From contig NZ_FORG01000030.1 of the NCBI RefSeq assembly GCF_900113945.1, positions 1-37,697 of the forward strand: 37,697 nucleotides of DNA, given 5' to 3'. The position numbers and the translations under genes were made by a program. Shown here one piece after another: positions 25,382-34,007 of the stretch (position 1 is the first letter of the stretch; every line of letters begins with the position of its first letter). This DNA comes from Xenorhabdus mauleonii (GTDB lineage Bacteria > Pseudomonadota > Gammaproteobacteria > Enterobacterales > Enterobacteriaceae). Under the pieces are notes generated by a model, which was not told where the DNA came from, did not search any database, and worked only from the letters and a program-made list of their open reading frames with translations.

Positions 25382-26293
25382 ATGGGAGGCCATATAACAT
25401 GCTATTCACCAGATAGATTGGATATTGTGGCAATGATTAAACAACGATTAAATGCGCTTCTTCATTATATTGATAGAAATATAGACTCCCCTATGGATGG
25501 AGATAGTTTGAGCTCTATTGCGGCTTGTTCAAAATACCACTTTCACAGATTATTTTCTGCAAATTATGGTATTGGCGTAGCCGCCTATATCAGGCGGCTG
25601 CGATTAAAAAAAGCCATTTATATTCTGACATTTAGTGATAGCCCAGTTATAGATATTGCTTTTGCATGTGGTTATGAAAGCCCGGAAGCATTTTCCAGAG
25701 CATTTAAGAGTCTCATTGGGCAAAGTCCTACTGCATTCAGGAAAAAACCTGATTGGTCTATCTGGTATAGCCAACACCAAATTATACATGATATTAGGAC
25801 TGAAATTATGAATAAGCATTTTCCCTTAATTAAAGTAGAAGTGACCCATTTTCCTGCAACTACAGTTGCTGTTATGGCTCACAAAGGTTCACCATCAAAC
25901 ATTGGCAATACAATCAGAGAGTTCAAAGAGTGGAGAGTCAGTAACAAACTCCCCCCCGAAAAATACAGAACTTTCAATTTTGTTTACGCAGATCCGGCAA
26001 AGATAGATCCAGAAGAGTACCAATTTGACTTATGTGTAGAAATTTCTGCCAATTTTGAAATTACCCATCCCAACATAACAAAAACAACCATTCCATCCGG
26101 GAAATGTGCTTATATCAGACATATTGGTTCAGATGATGAATTAACCGCGCTGATTAACTATTTATATAAAGATTGGTTAGAAAAAAATGACCACGAGATT
26201 CGGGATTTCCCTCTATTTTTGGAAAGGGTAAAATTATTTCCAACCGTTTCTGAGACTGAAACAGTAACGGATATTTATCTTCCTCTGGTGTAA
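25382..26293 (+). CDS. AraC-family regulator with GyrI-like C-terminal domain
   Basis: 303 residues as drawn; an in-frame ATG at 25433 (MIKQRLNALLHYID) fits the family start well and may be right, as neither start has a clear ribosome binding site. Two HTH motifs of the AraC domain are SLSSIAACSKYHFHRLFSAN and SPVIDIAFACGYESPEAFSR, then AFKSLIGQSPTAFRK. The C-terminal 150 residues (VEVTHFPATTVAVMAHKG..., IPSGKCAYIRHIGSDDE, TDIYLPLV) form a GyrI-like/SOUL-type small-molecule binding domain, as in Rob- and BmrR-like multidrug regulators. Targets are unknown. A single gene, followed by 900 bases of non-coding DNA. Confidence 0.9.
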   Translation: MGGHITCYSPDRLDIVAMIKQRLNALLHYIDRNIDSPMDGDSLSSIAACSKYHFHRLFSANYGIGVAAYIRRLRLKKAIYILTFSDSPVIDIAFACGYESPEAFSRAFKSLIGQSPTAFRKKPDWSIWYSQHQIIHDIRTEIMNKHFPLIKVEVTHFPATTVAVMAHKGSPSNIGNTIREFKEWRVSNKLPPEKYRTFNFVYADPAKIDPEEYQFDLCVEISANFEITHPNITKTTIPSGKCAYIRHIGSDDELTALINYLYKDWLEKNDHEIRDFPLFLERVKLFPTVSETETVTDIYLPLV

Positions 26294-27175
26294 ATATTTG
26301 AAGCCAGAATATCCACTTCAAACTATATCGATATAACCATCAAAATAAGTATAGGAATAGGCATCAAGCTATATAGCCCACGTATCAATCTTGCCTGTTG
26401 TACCCTTGCTGACTGTATCACTGAAAATTGAGATTTGTTGAGTGGGTAATAGACAGTTTTTTGTTCGTGTTAAAGATCAAAAAACTGTCTATTTATAGTA
26501 CAAAAAACGAACTAATATAACCCTGGTGCTGAACGAATAAAAATTATCTATTCAAAATAATGAAGATAATTTGCCTACAGAAAGGAGAATTTATCTCCCC
26601 TAACTGAATATTTAGACAATATATCAATTTAAAATTATGTTTTGATGATGAAATTAATACACCAGACAAATATTAAAATCAACATATAAAAGCAAGAATG
26701 GTGATTTTCATGGTGAATATGTATGTCATAATTTGGTATCGCCAAAATAAAACATCAAACAACAACGATGTATACGATTGATAAATAACAAATATATTTT
26801 AATTTGGCCAACATTAATACAATCAGTAAAAAATCACGACGTAGATAACTGATTAACCTTACAAATAGTATGTATATAGCCACTTTGTTGAATAAACATT
26901 CACGTAATGAATCTATATGAAAACAACCTATTGTGCAATTATCAAACGATATTTCTATTTTAACCTGCTAACTTTTTCTGATGTTTAATTGTTTGCTTTT
27001 CAACCAAGCAGAAAATGCTGTAACCGAAAACGAATGAGCACAGTCAACAAAACTACAATTTGAAAGGCGGCAGGCATATGCAGGCCATTGTTCATGCCTG
27101 ATGCCTGAATTGGAATATATTCAGTAGATATGATTGATTATAAGAAAATAAGGAAAGCTATTATTGAATAAATAA
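26294..27175. other. Long gene-free AT-rich region
   Basis: Nearly 900 bases with no plausible gene on either strand. Features seen are the 16-bp perfect inverted repeat at 26448-26493 and, near 27068-27113, CAGGCAT repeated in inverted and direct form (CAGGCAT ... ATGCCTGATGCCTG). It may hold an undetected RNA or remnant DNA. Confidence 0.4.
26448..26493. repeat. Perfect 16-bp inverted repeat (hairpin)
   Basis: AATAGACAGTTTTTTG (26448-26463) and CAAAAAACTGTCTATT (26478-26493) are exact reverse complements with a 14-base loop. The stem has no GC-rich base and no trailing T-run, so it is not a standard terminator. A second CAAAAAAC follows at about 26501. Confidence 0.7.
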
Positions 27176-27194
27176 TATGGGGGCAGCCCCCATA
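27176..27194 (-). terminator. Terminator of the second XRE-VUT unit
   Basis: TATGGGGG / CCCCCATA, a perfect 8-bp GC-rich stem with a 3-base loop. On the minus strand it lies just after the VUT stop and is followed by TTATTTATT. Confidence 0.75.
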
Positions 27195-27198
27195 CTCC

Positions 27199-28056
27199 TT
27201 AATTCACAGCTTTAATTACCCAACGATTAAACAGATAACGAGAGCCATAAGCAGGAAAAACATTAAATAAAGCAAAGAAAATTTTAATTAGCATTTGTAC
27301 CATCATCATTACAATGATTTGATTCAAAGGTAATTTCCCATAAAATGCGATAAAACAGAAAACAAAACTATCAATTATTGATGCAACGAATGTACTGAAA
27401 AATATCCTTAATGCCAGAAATCGAGAATTAGTCATATCTTTTAATCTGCATAAGATATAAGAATTGACAAGTTCTGAAACCAAAAATGACAACGAGGAAG
27501 CTAATATTGCAGATAAAATATGATTCACCAACGTATTGTATTGATCATTTAATTCCCAGCCAGGAATTGCCGGTAAACTTGTTGAAAGGCTCAACAGAGA
27601 GACAATAACTAAGTTAGAAAACAATGACATGAATATTGCTTTTCTTGCCAATTTAAATCCATAAAACTCACTTAATAAGTCAATAACTAAAAATGAAAAA
27701 GGATAAATGAAAGTACCCGGAGTAACAATAATATCAAGATATTCTATATAAACTGGCTTAGCTGCTGCGATGTTGCTGAATGTATAAAATATCGTCAACA
27801 ATAATGCCAAAGATGAATAAACAACCCAGGATTTCTCGTTACGCTCTTCAATTTCATAAACTGAAGTTGCATTCGGAAAACTAGAATATAATTTTCTATA
27901 AAGCGATTTTATTTCATGATTATCCAAATCATCCACTATTTCACTCTTCTCTAGTTCCTTTATATTTATTTTTAATACTTTCCCTGTCGATAAAATTAAA
28001 ACATTAGCTGTATTGTTCTGACTGTTGAACCCCAATAATTTATATTTCTTTCCCAT
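27199..28056 (-). CDS. Second VUT/YhhQ-family transporter with the same N-terminal extension
   Basis: 285 residues, the same length as the copy at 3975-4832. The soluble N-terminus is conserved (KYKLLGF, VLILSTGK, KELEKSEIVDDL, LYRKLYSS), as is the membrane motif IDLLSEFYGFKLARKA and the later SELVNSYILCRLKDMTNSRF and DSFVFCFIAFYG. Six membrane spans are expected after residue 76. No queF or other enzyme follows; a terminator comes directly after the stop. Its start lies inside the end of the regulator gene (17-base overlap), so the two are translationally coupled. The substrate may be preQ0, another deazapurine, or something different. Confidence 0.83.
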   Translation of the reverse strand: MGKKYKLLGFNSQNNTANVLILSTGKVLKINIKELEKSEIVDDLDNHEIKSLYRKLYSSFPNATSVYEIEERNEKSWVVYSSLALLLTIFYTFSNIAAAKPVYIEYLDIIVTPGTFIYPFSFLVIDLLSEFYGFKLARKAIFMSLFSNLVIVSLLSLSTSLPAIPGWELNDQYNTLVNHILSAILASSLSFLVSELVNSYILCRLKDMTNSRFLALRIFFSTFVASIIDSFVFCFIAFYGKLPLNQIIVMMMVQMLIKIFFALFNVFPAYGSRYLFNRWVIKAVN

Positions 28057-28654
28057 ATCCGAACCGTTCTTCCATTATATCCCCAATCACCATTAAACCA
28101 TCTATATGTTCACCACTACCTTCTTTGATATAAAATTGTTGCTGCTTTTTATCAAAGCATAATTTTGGGTGGTTATTATTATAGTGGCCTCTCTTAACTA
28201 TCAATAAATCACCTGCGTTATATTTTCCAGAAAAATCATATTCAAGCAAAACAGCAACGATATTAGGCCCCGTACCAAAATAATAAGTTAGCTTTCTTTG
28301 GACAATTAAGGAACCAATTTTACCATTATAAAATTCAGGAGAAGTACACTCAGATTGCATAAATAACGGAACAGCACACGGATTCATATTTCCTTCATAA
28401 GAAACTATCGCATCCAAACGCTCTTTTTCTGCTATATCTGTCGTATCTACCTCACTGTATGATACTCCAAAAAAATTAGAGACTTTTTGTATTGTAGAAG
28501 AATGAACGCTCTGCACTCTGCCATCCAAAATATTGTAGATAGTTGTGCGATTGAGTCCCGTTCGGTCACAAAGTGACACTCTTGTTTCCCCTCTGGAATC
28601 AAGCAAATACTGTAAATTTTTTCTCAGGTGTTCCATTTTTTGTTTCTTATACAT
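28040..28654 (-). CDS. XRE-family regulator paired with the second VUT transporter
   Basis: About 204 residues from the ATG at 28654 (GGGCG upstream); a TTG at 28666 is possible. HTH: VSLCDRTGLNRTTIYNILDG, matching the paralog at 3346 (SLAMRSGVTRTTLYKILDG). The C-terminal S24-like region keeps EGNMNPCAVPLFMQSE, KYNAGDLLIVKRG and MEERFG, aligning to EGNRNPSAIPLIPQSD, FFPGDTLIIKR and EER of the first copy. No catalytic Ser-Lys pair is obvious. It probably controls its own operon. The C-terminus overlaps the transporter start. Confidence 0.85.
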   Translation of the reverse strand: MYKKQKMEHLRKNLQYLLDSRGETRVSLCDRTGLNRTTIYNILDGRVQSVHSSTIQKVSNFFGVSYSEVDTTDIAEKERLDAIVSYEGNMNPCAVPLFMQSECTSPEFYNGKIGSLIVQRKLTYYFGTGPNIVAVLLEYDFSGKYNAGDLLIVKRGHYNNNHPKLCFDKKQQQFYIKEGSGEHIDGLMVIGDIMEERFGYGKEI

Positions 28655-29065
28655 ACAAACGCCCAAAAAATATGCAACCAGTTAATTCATAATGACTTTC
28701 AGGTTAAACACTTTTTGAAGGCCCAGAAAAGGGTGAAAAACACTCTTGCCATAAAACAGTAAAAATGATAGCAATTTCGTTTTAAATGGAATTATCTAAT
28801 AATATAACAAAATTATTTTGTCTGGAAAATATTAATTTATTAAGTTGTTTTTTAACTAAAATTGATAAAAAACAGATAATAACGGGTGTTAAAGCAGCAA
28901 AATATAGAGGAGATATGGCTTATATTGATATTTTTAGCATCAATTTACTGATTCACACACAAAATTGAAGCTGGATAAACATGGACTCAATGGAATAAAA
29001 ATATAAATACATTAGTTATTATTTTAATATTTGAATTTAACTCACATAAATTACATGAGATAAAA
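28655..29065. other. AT-rich intergenic region between two divergent regulators
   Basis: About 410 bases. A 60-codon plus-strand ORF (28786-28968) has no ribosome binding site and an uninformative sequence, so it is not called. The region should carry the promoters of the XRE-VUT pair and of the LuxR-type gene. Confidence 0.4.
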
Positions 29066-29761
29066 ATGAGTTTATCCTATAAAAATAACGAGCCTTATCT
29101 AAAAGGGCTAATCGCTATGATGGAACATCTCAGCGAACCTTGGGGAATTAAAGATCCAGAGTCCCGACATATCTACATGAATAAATCTGCTTACCTTTAT
29201 ACGAACACACCGGAAGATTTCGACGTTGAAGGTAAACTGGACTGTGAATTTCCCACAAATTGGTCTGATGACCAATTTTCACAGGATTTGAAAGAACATG
29301 ACAGGAGAACGGAAGAGTCAAAAGATAAAGTTTCCATTATTGAAACGCATTATTGGTATGGAAAAAATAGTTTGGCTCCCTTTATCAGTGAAAAATTTCC
29401 CGTATATAACGATGAAAAAGAGTGTGTCGGGATAGTTTGGAATGCAAAACCCTTAAGTAGTTTCTCTCCTTTAAAATACATTAATCGCCAAAAACCCAGC
29501 GTTCTCACCACTGAAGCAGATACCAATCTCTTTACCCGAAGTGAGCTTGATATCATCTTTTTTATGCTACAAAGACGCTCAAATAAAGAAATTGCTCAAA
29601 TATATAATGTAAGCCACAAAACAATAGAAAACAGGATCTACAACATCTACCAGAAAGCAGATGTCCACTCGATACAGCAATTTGAGGAATTTTGCCGATA
29701 TTTACAACTGGATAGCTATATTCCAGAGCGTCTAATAGAAAAAGGGGTTCTCTTTATCTGA
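29066..29761 (+). CDS. LuxR-family regulator with N-terminal PAS-like domain (PAS4-LuxR solo type)
   Basis: 231 residues, with GAGATAAAA before the ATG. The C-terminal LuxR/FixJ HTH is FTRSELDIIFFMLQRRSNKE (156-175), then IAQIYNVSHKTIENRIYNIY (176-195). Residues about 12-140 look like a PAS fold (EPWGIKDPESRHIYMNKSAY, then a FPVYNDEKECVGIVWNA strand). No AHL-binding domain or cognate LuxI is visible. Such PAS4-LuxR solos are numerous in Photorhabdus and Xenorhabdus and are proposed to sense host or bacterial small molecules. It is followed by a strong terminator and lies upstream of, but tail to tail with, the iol genes. Confidence 0.85.
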   Translation: MSLSYKNNEPYLKGLIAMMEHLSEPWGIKDPESRHIYMNKSAYLYTNTPEDFDVEGKLDCEFPTNWSDDQFSQDLKEHDRRTEESKDKVSIIETHYWYGKNSLAPFISEKFPVYNDEKECVGIVWNAKPLSSFSPLKYINRQKPSVLTTEADTNLFTRSELDIIFFMLQRRSNKEIAQIYNVSHKTIENRIYNIYQKADVHSIQQFEEFCRYLQLDSYIPERLIEKGVLFI

Positions 29762-29788
29762 TCAATTCCACAACGACTTGATCGACGC

Positions 29789-29815
29789 TGCTCCCTGAGC
29801 AGGGAGCAACTTTTT
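29789..29815 (+). terminator. Rho-independent terminator of the LuxR-type gene
   Basis: TGCTCCCT / AGGGAGCA with a 4-base GAGC loop, followed by AACTTTTT. Confidence 0.85.
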
Positions 29816-29894
29816 ATCGAACCCGTCTTATGGATCTTATGGATCTTATCTATTCCGCTATTATTTCCTATTCCACCAATCCTTATTTACCCCA

Positions 29895-30725
29895 CTAGCG
29901 GTTCGTGTACTTTGCCGCATATTCCTCACTGTTAACCCATTGATGATCTTTTTCCCAGGTAAATAACCACTTGCGAGTTGGGCCTGCCATCACATTCAAG
30001 TAATAGCTGTCGTATCCCGCCATTGTCGCAACGGGGTGATAACCTTTTGGTACCATGACCACATCTTTATTATAAACTGCCATGGTTTCATCCAATGAGC
30101 GATCATCGGTATAAACTCTCTGCATACAAAAACCCTGCGGCGGGTTTAAGCGATGGTAATAAGTCTCTTCAAGATAGGTTTCTTGAGGTTCGTTATCCGT
30201 ATCATGTTTATGGCTGGGGTAAGAGCTGCTACTCCCTTCATTGGTATAGACTTCAACAACCAATAAACTATCCGCCTGTTCAACATCGGGCAGGATGTTG
30301 TGTACATAACGTTGATTATTGCCATTGCCGCGCTGTTCAGATCCAATATCCTGCGGAGCAATTAAGCGAGTGGGGTAATTTCCCTGCCCTTTTGCCTGAC
30401 AGACCGCCAGCTCAAGATCTGTTTCCGCGACTATTTTCATCGATTCATGTGGAGCCACATAAACGGCATAAGGCTTCTTACGCTCAAATGGGCTCATGCG
30501 CTCACCGATATGCTCAAATTGTTGCAAAGGCGTAATTACGGTCGCTTTCCCTGCCACCAGCACCAAACAGGTTTCATTTTCTGATGCCGGTAACGTGATA
30601 GATTCCCCCACTGTCAGTTCATAAACAGCAAAGTGGACATATTTCCAATTTGCCGTTTCCGGTGTGATATGTTGTGTTCGCTTGCCCTGATCAGGCTTAT
30701 GATATTTTGACAGTAGCTTAGACAT
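29895..30725 (-). CDS. iolB: 5-deoxy-glucuronate isomerase IolB
   Basis: 276 residues. It converts 5-deoxy-D-glucuronate to 5-dehydro-2-deoxy-D-gluconate in myo-inositol catabolism (cytoplasm). The bicupin fold shows VHFAVYELTVGESITLPASE, and the metal-binding cupin region SSYPSHKHD then PQETYLEETYYHRLNPPQGF. The C-terminal VVMVPKGYHPVATMAGYDSY and YLNVMAGPTRKWLFTWEKDH are strongly IolB-like. The ATG at 30725 has GGAGG upstream. It is last in the leftward iol cluster, 20 bases after iolE. Confidence 0.96.
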   Translation of the reverse strand: MSKLLSKYHKPDQGKRTQHITPETANWKYVHFAVYELTVGESITLPASENETCLVLVAGKATVITPLQQFEHIGERMSPFERKKPYAVYVAPHESMKIVAETDLELAVCQAKGQGNYPTRLIAPQDIGSEQRGNGNNQRYVHNILPDVEQADSLLVVEVYTNEGSSSSYPSHKHDTDNEPQETYLEETYYHRLNPPQGFCMQRVYTDDRSLDETMAVYNKDVVMVPKGYHPVATMAGYDSYYLNVMAGPTRKWLFTWEKDHQWVNSEEYAAKYTNR

Positions 30726-30745
30726 TCGGCCTCCGAACTCTGTGT

Positions 30746-31636
30746 TTAAATCAATCCTGCTTGTTTAGCAAAGTTATGCAAATTGCTATATCCCATTGTT
30801 GCGTAAGTCAGTGGATGAGCGACGGCAGGATCTTGTTCTGCCTCAACAACAAGCCAGCCGTTATAATGATTCGCCTTCAATACCTCAAAGATAGCAGGGT
30901 AATTCACGCATCCATCGCCGGGCACAGTAAAGACTCCACTTAATACAGCATCAAGAAAGCTGGTCTTGCGATTCTTGACATCTTTTAGCACATCAGGGCG
31001 GATATCTTTGCAGTGCACATGATTAATGCGCTCGCACCACCGTTTTGCAACTGCCAGAGGATCATCACCCGCAAAGGTCAAATGCCCAGTGTCCAGCAAC
31101 AGGCCAACTTCTTTACCAGTATTCATCATCAAATTGTCGATATCTTCCGCACTTTCAATCACGGTTCCCATATGGTGATGATAAGCAATCTGAACGCCCT
31201 GTGACTGTGTATAACGGGCAAACTCCGTCAATTTTTCCCCATATTCTTGCCAGCGTCCGGCAGGAAATAGCGGACGAAGATGCACTGGCTGTTCTTGATT
31301 GCCATGAATACAGTGTGTCACTTCAGCAAAAACCATCACGTTAGCGCCCAGTTCACGCAATAGCGTTAAATGAGGTTGAACCGCGGCAATTTCCTCTTCA
31401 ACACTGCGTGTCAGCAATTCACCTGAATACCAGCCAGATACCAATTTCAAATCATGAGCAGCCAATATCGGCCCTAATATCTGTGCCTGACGGGGAAATT
31501 TATTACCCAGCTCAAATCCCTCAAATCCCGCTTGCCGACCTTCAGTCAGGCAGGTTTCCAGAGGTGTTTCAGCTCCTAAAGAAGGCAAATCATCATTAGT
31601 CCATGTCAGGGGGTTGATGCCAAGTTGAACTGCCAT
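30746..31636 (-). CDS. iolE: myo-inosose-2 dehydratase IolE
   Basis: 296 residues. It dehydrates 2-keto-myo-inositol (inosose) to 3D-trihydroxycyclohexane-1,2-dione. It is an AP-endonuclease-2/xylose-isomerase TIM barrel: LGINPLTWTNDDLPSLGAET, GFEGFELGNKFPR, VSGWYSGELL, then YHHHMGTVIE, LLLDTGHLTFAGDDP, HCKDIR and VVEAEQDPAVAHP supply the metal-binding His, Asp and Glu. The ATG at 31636 has GGAGA 7 bases upstream. It is followed closely by iolB. Confidence 0.96.
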   Translation of the reverse strand: MAVQLGINPLTWTNDDLPSLGAETPLETCLTEGRQAGFEGFELGNKFPRQAQILGPILAAHDLKLVSGWYSGELLTRSVEEEIAAVQPHLTLLRELGANVMVFAEVTHCIHGNQEQPVHLRPLFPAGRWQEYGEKLTEFARYTQSQGVQIAYHHHMGTVIESAEDIDNLMMNTGKEVGLLLDTGHLTFAGDDPLAVAKRWCERINHVHCKDIRPDVLKDVKNRKTSFLDAVLSGVFTVPGDGCVNYPAIFEVLKANHYNGWLVVEAEQDPAVAHPLTYATMGYSNLHNFAKQAGLI

Positions 31637-31758
31637 AAAGATTCTCCGATGAGATGAAAATAGGTGATGTTCTATTCGTTTTATTATCGCTTTGCTTACG
31701 TTACTGCTTTCGCTGCCTTTGCCTTGTTATCTATTGGCATGGCTACCCGTTTGAATAG

Positions 31759-33663
31759 TTATCCACGCTGGCGCCAGTAACAGATCAAATTGTGGTAATT
31801 CGTTTTTATTTGTTGAATAAGAGTGTTGTCATCTATCTCGCCTGCCAGCCATTTTAATGCGGGCTGACCAAACAATGTACGCCCGACAGCAAAGCCTTTT
31901 ACAATTGATTTACCTGCCGCAGCATCGAAACTTGCTTTTAAGATAGATTCCGGTGCATCAAGGCCAAGGATAACAACGCCACGACAATGGGGATCTCGCA
32001 GTTCAATCAATGAGCTGATCTGATCCCAAGTTGCAGATTGCATCGGTGGCAATTTCCACCAATCCGGTTTAATGCCGAGGTTGTAAAAACGCTGGAGTGC
32101 CCGCAGGTACAATTCGTCAGAATGGGGCATATCAACTGGCAAGATCACTTCCAACAATAATTCATGGCCCGATTGGCAACAGGCGGCATACACTTCCTGT
32201 ACAGTTTTTTCCTGCTCCAGTCTCAAAGGGTGATTATCTTCCGGATGGAAGAATACTAAACATTTCACGATATGTTCCCGTGGCCAGCTAATGAGCTGGG
32301 AACCTATATTGCCATGCTCAAGGCACAACGGGCGGGAACCGGGCAGCTCAATTGGGCACCCGATCCATAATCCTTGCCCGGTTGCTGCATTAAGTACATC
32401 CTGGCCAAAACGGCTGTCACACAATATGCCGGCCTGCCCATCCAGATGCGCTTCTGCGCTGACTTCCTGACTTGCGCGGAACAACAATGTTTTCAATTGC
32501 GGGATACTTTCAAGGCTGGCATTGACTTTACGTGCCATGTCGACAAATTGGATGCGGTGGTCAAACGCCATAATGCACAGTTCATCCCACTGTTTTTGGC
32601 GGCCGCCAATACGATGCAAATGGTTAAGATGCGAATCCAAATCTGGGCGTGGAACTTCCGCCACGCGGGTAAGATAATTATCCAGCTCACGTTTATCTGG
32701 CATCGCTGGCGCACAACCGTGGCGGGAAACCACCAAGGCGCCACAGGCATTGGCATAAGTGCAGGCCTGTTCCCAACTTTCGTTGTTAAGATAACCACGC
32801 AGCAAGCCAGACATGAAGGCATCCCCGGCCCCCAAAACATTCAGGACTGCCACCTTGACGCCCTGCACGGTAATGCCTTCATCCAACGTATTGGGAATGC
32901 TGCCTGTAAATACTGAGCAACCCAGTTCACCCCGCTTGCAGACCAATGTTGCCGTACTCAGCGACCGCACGCGGCGCAAAGCCTGTAAGGTATCTTTGGA
33001 ACCACCAGCAATGTGAAACTCTTCTTCTGTTCCAACAATGAGATCAAATAGAGGAAGAACTTCCTGTAATTGTGCCGTGACTTGTTCTGAATCAATGTAA
33101 CGGGTTTCTCCGTCACCAAGTGAAGTCAGCCCCCATAACACCGGACGGTAATCGATATCAATGACCGTCTTGACGCCATTACGACGCGCATATTGCAACG
33201 CCGTTAAAACTGCATCGCGTGTTTGTGGGTGAGAGAGATGGGTTCCTGTGATCGCCAGACAGCGGGCTGATGCGATATAGTCTTCAGTGAAATCGTTGCG
33301 GGTAATCGCCATATCAGCGCAATTATCACGGTAAAAGATCAGCGGAAAAGTCGCATTATCTTTAATGCCCAGTAAAACCAAGGCCGTGAGCCGCTCTTTA
33401 TCTGTAATCAAGTGGCTGGTATCACAACCTGCACGCTCCAGTTCTTCACGAAGAAAACGCCCCATGTGCTCATCACCAACCCGTGCCAGCATGGAGGATT
33501 TCAGCCCTTGGCGTGCTGTACCATAGGCCACATTTCCGGAGGAGCCACCCAAATATTTTGAAAAACTCCCCATATCTTCCAAACGGGCTCCAATTTGCTG
33601 ACCATACAGATCAACGGCAATGCGCCCCATACAGATAACGTCAAACTTTCTATGCTGCTCCAT
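31759..33663 (-). CDS. iolC: Bifunctional IolC: 5-dehydro-2-deoxygluconokinase fused to a DUF2090 aldolase-like domain
   Basis: 634 residues from the ATG at 33663 with GAGAGGTGA upstream; the frame is open further left (to 33825) but crosses a repeat and is not coding. Residues 1-330 are a PfkB/ribokinase-type kinase: MGRIAVDLYG, GGSSGNVAYGTARQG, and the anion-hole motif LGAGDAFMSGLLRGY with catalytic Asp281. Residues about 340-634 are DUF2090, with MAFDHRIQF and EVILP, a class I aldolase-like barrel known from fused IolC proteins. The kinase makes 5-dehydro-2-deoxygluconate 6-phosphate and the second domain probably cleaves it, so a separate IolJ would not be needed. Confidence 0.93.
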   Translation of the reverse strand: MEQHRKFDVICMGRIAVDLYGQQIGARLEDMGSFSKYLGGSSGNVAYGTARQGLKSSMLARVGDEHMGRFLREELERAGCDTSHLITDKERLTALVLLGIKDNATFPLIFYRDNCADMAITRNDFTEDYIASARCLAITGTHLSHPQTRDAVLTALQYARRNGVKTVIDIDYRPVLWGLTSLGDGETRYIDSEQVTAQLQEVLPLFDLIVGTEEEFHIAGGSKDTLQALRRVRSLSTATLVCKRGELGCSVFTGSIPNTLDEGITVQGVKVAVLNVLGAGDAFMSGLLRGYLNNESWEQACTYANACGALVVSRHGCAPAMPDKRELDNYLTRVAEVPRPDLDSHLNHLHRIGGRQKQWDELCIMAFDHRIQFVDMARKVNASLESIPQLKTLLFRASQEVSAEAHLDGQAGILCDSRFGQDVLNAATGQGLWIGCPIELPGSRPLCLEHGNIGSQLISWPREHIVKCLVFFHPEDNHPLRLEQEKTVQEVYAACCQSGHELLLEVILPVDMPHSDELYLRALQRFYNLGIKPDWWKLPPMQSATWDQISSLIELRDPHCRGVVILGLDAPESILKASFDAAAGKSIVKGFAVGRTLFGQPALKWLAGEIDDNTLIQQIKTNYHNLICYWRQRG

Positions 33664-34007
33664 TGATTCACCTCTCTCCGAATGCGGTATATTTCCGAAC
33701 TCTTTATACCCTTTGTCTTTCAAGTTGCTTCTTTGTTGGCCACGCTCATTCACCTCGGTTACCGTTTTTATAAACATACGGTTATCTATGCTCCCGGAGA
33801 TGACTGAGAGGATCCAACCTCTCACCGGAGGCCAGCCTTTGGCCGGGCAAATTCGTTCCCGACGAATTTGTTATTCCCTTGCCGCCGCGATGCAACTTGA
33901 AATCCATTGGGTATATTTTGCTGAACCTTTGATTTTTTTGACCTCGGATTTTTCAACATCCGAGGCAACTGTGAATATTTTTTGCTACCAATTTTGGATG
34001 GCAGGAA
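33664..34007. other. Intergenic region with dispersed repeat and hairpin
   Basis: 344 bases between the dehydrogenase stop and iolC. It contains the repeat copy at 33815-33910 and a perfect 8-bp hairpin CCTCGGAT / ATCCGAGG (33942-33965). The hairpin lacks a U-run on the minus strand, so it is not a clear terminator. Confidence 0.5.
33815..33910 (-). repeat. Dispersed 96-bp intergenic repeat, copy B
   Basis: Reverse complement matches 14197-14292 with 82 of 96 bases identical and no gaps. Here the inner hairpin is perfect: AAATTCGT / ACGAATTT with a 5-base CGGGA loop. Confidence 0.85.

Noticed and set aside
28786..28968. 60-codon ORF between the XRE regulator and the LuxR-type gene
   Set aside because: No ribosome binding site and low-complexity AT-rich composition; most likely a chance ORF.
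33664..33825. N-terminal extension of iolC to 33825
   Set aside because: The extension runs through the dispersed repeat, lacks a ribosome binding site, and the ATG at 33663 has a good one and fits the IolC family start.
33942..33965. Hairpin CCTCGGAT/ATCCGAGG as a terminator after the inositol dehydrogenase
   Set aside because: On the minus strand, the coding strand there, the stem is followed by A residues rather than a U-run.
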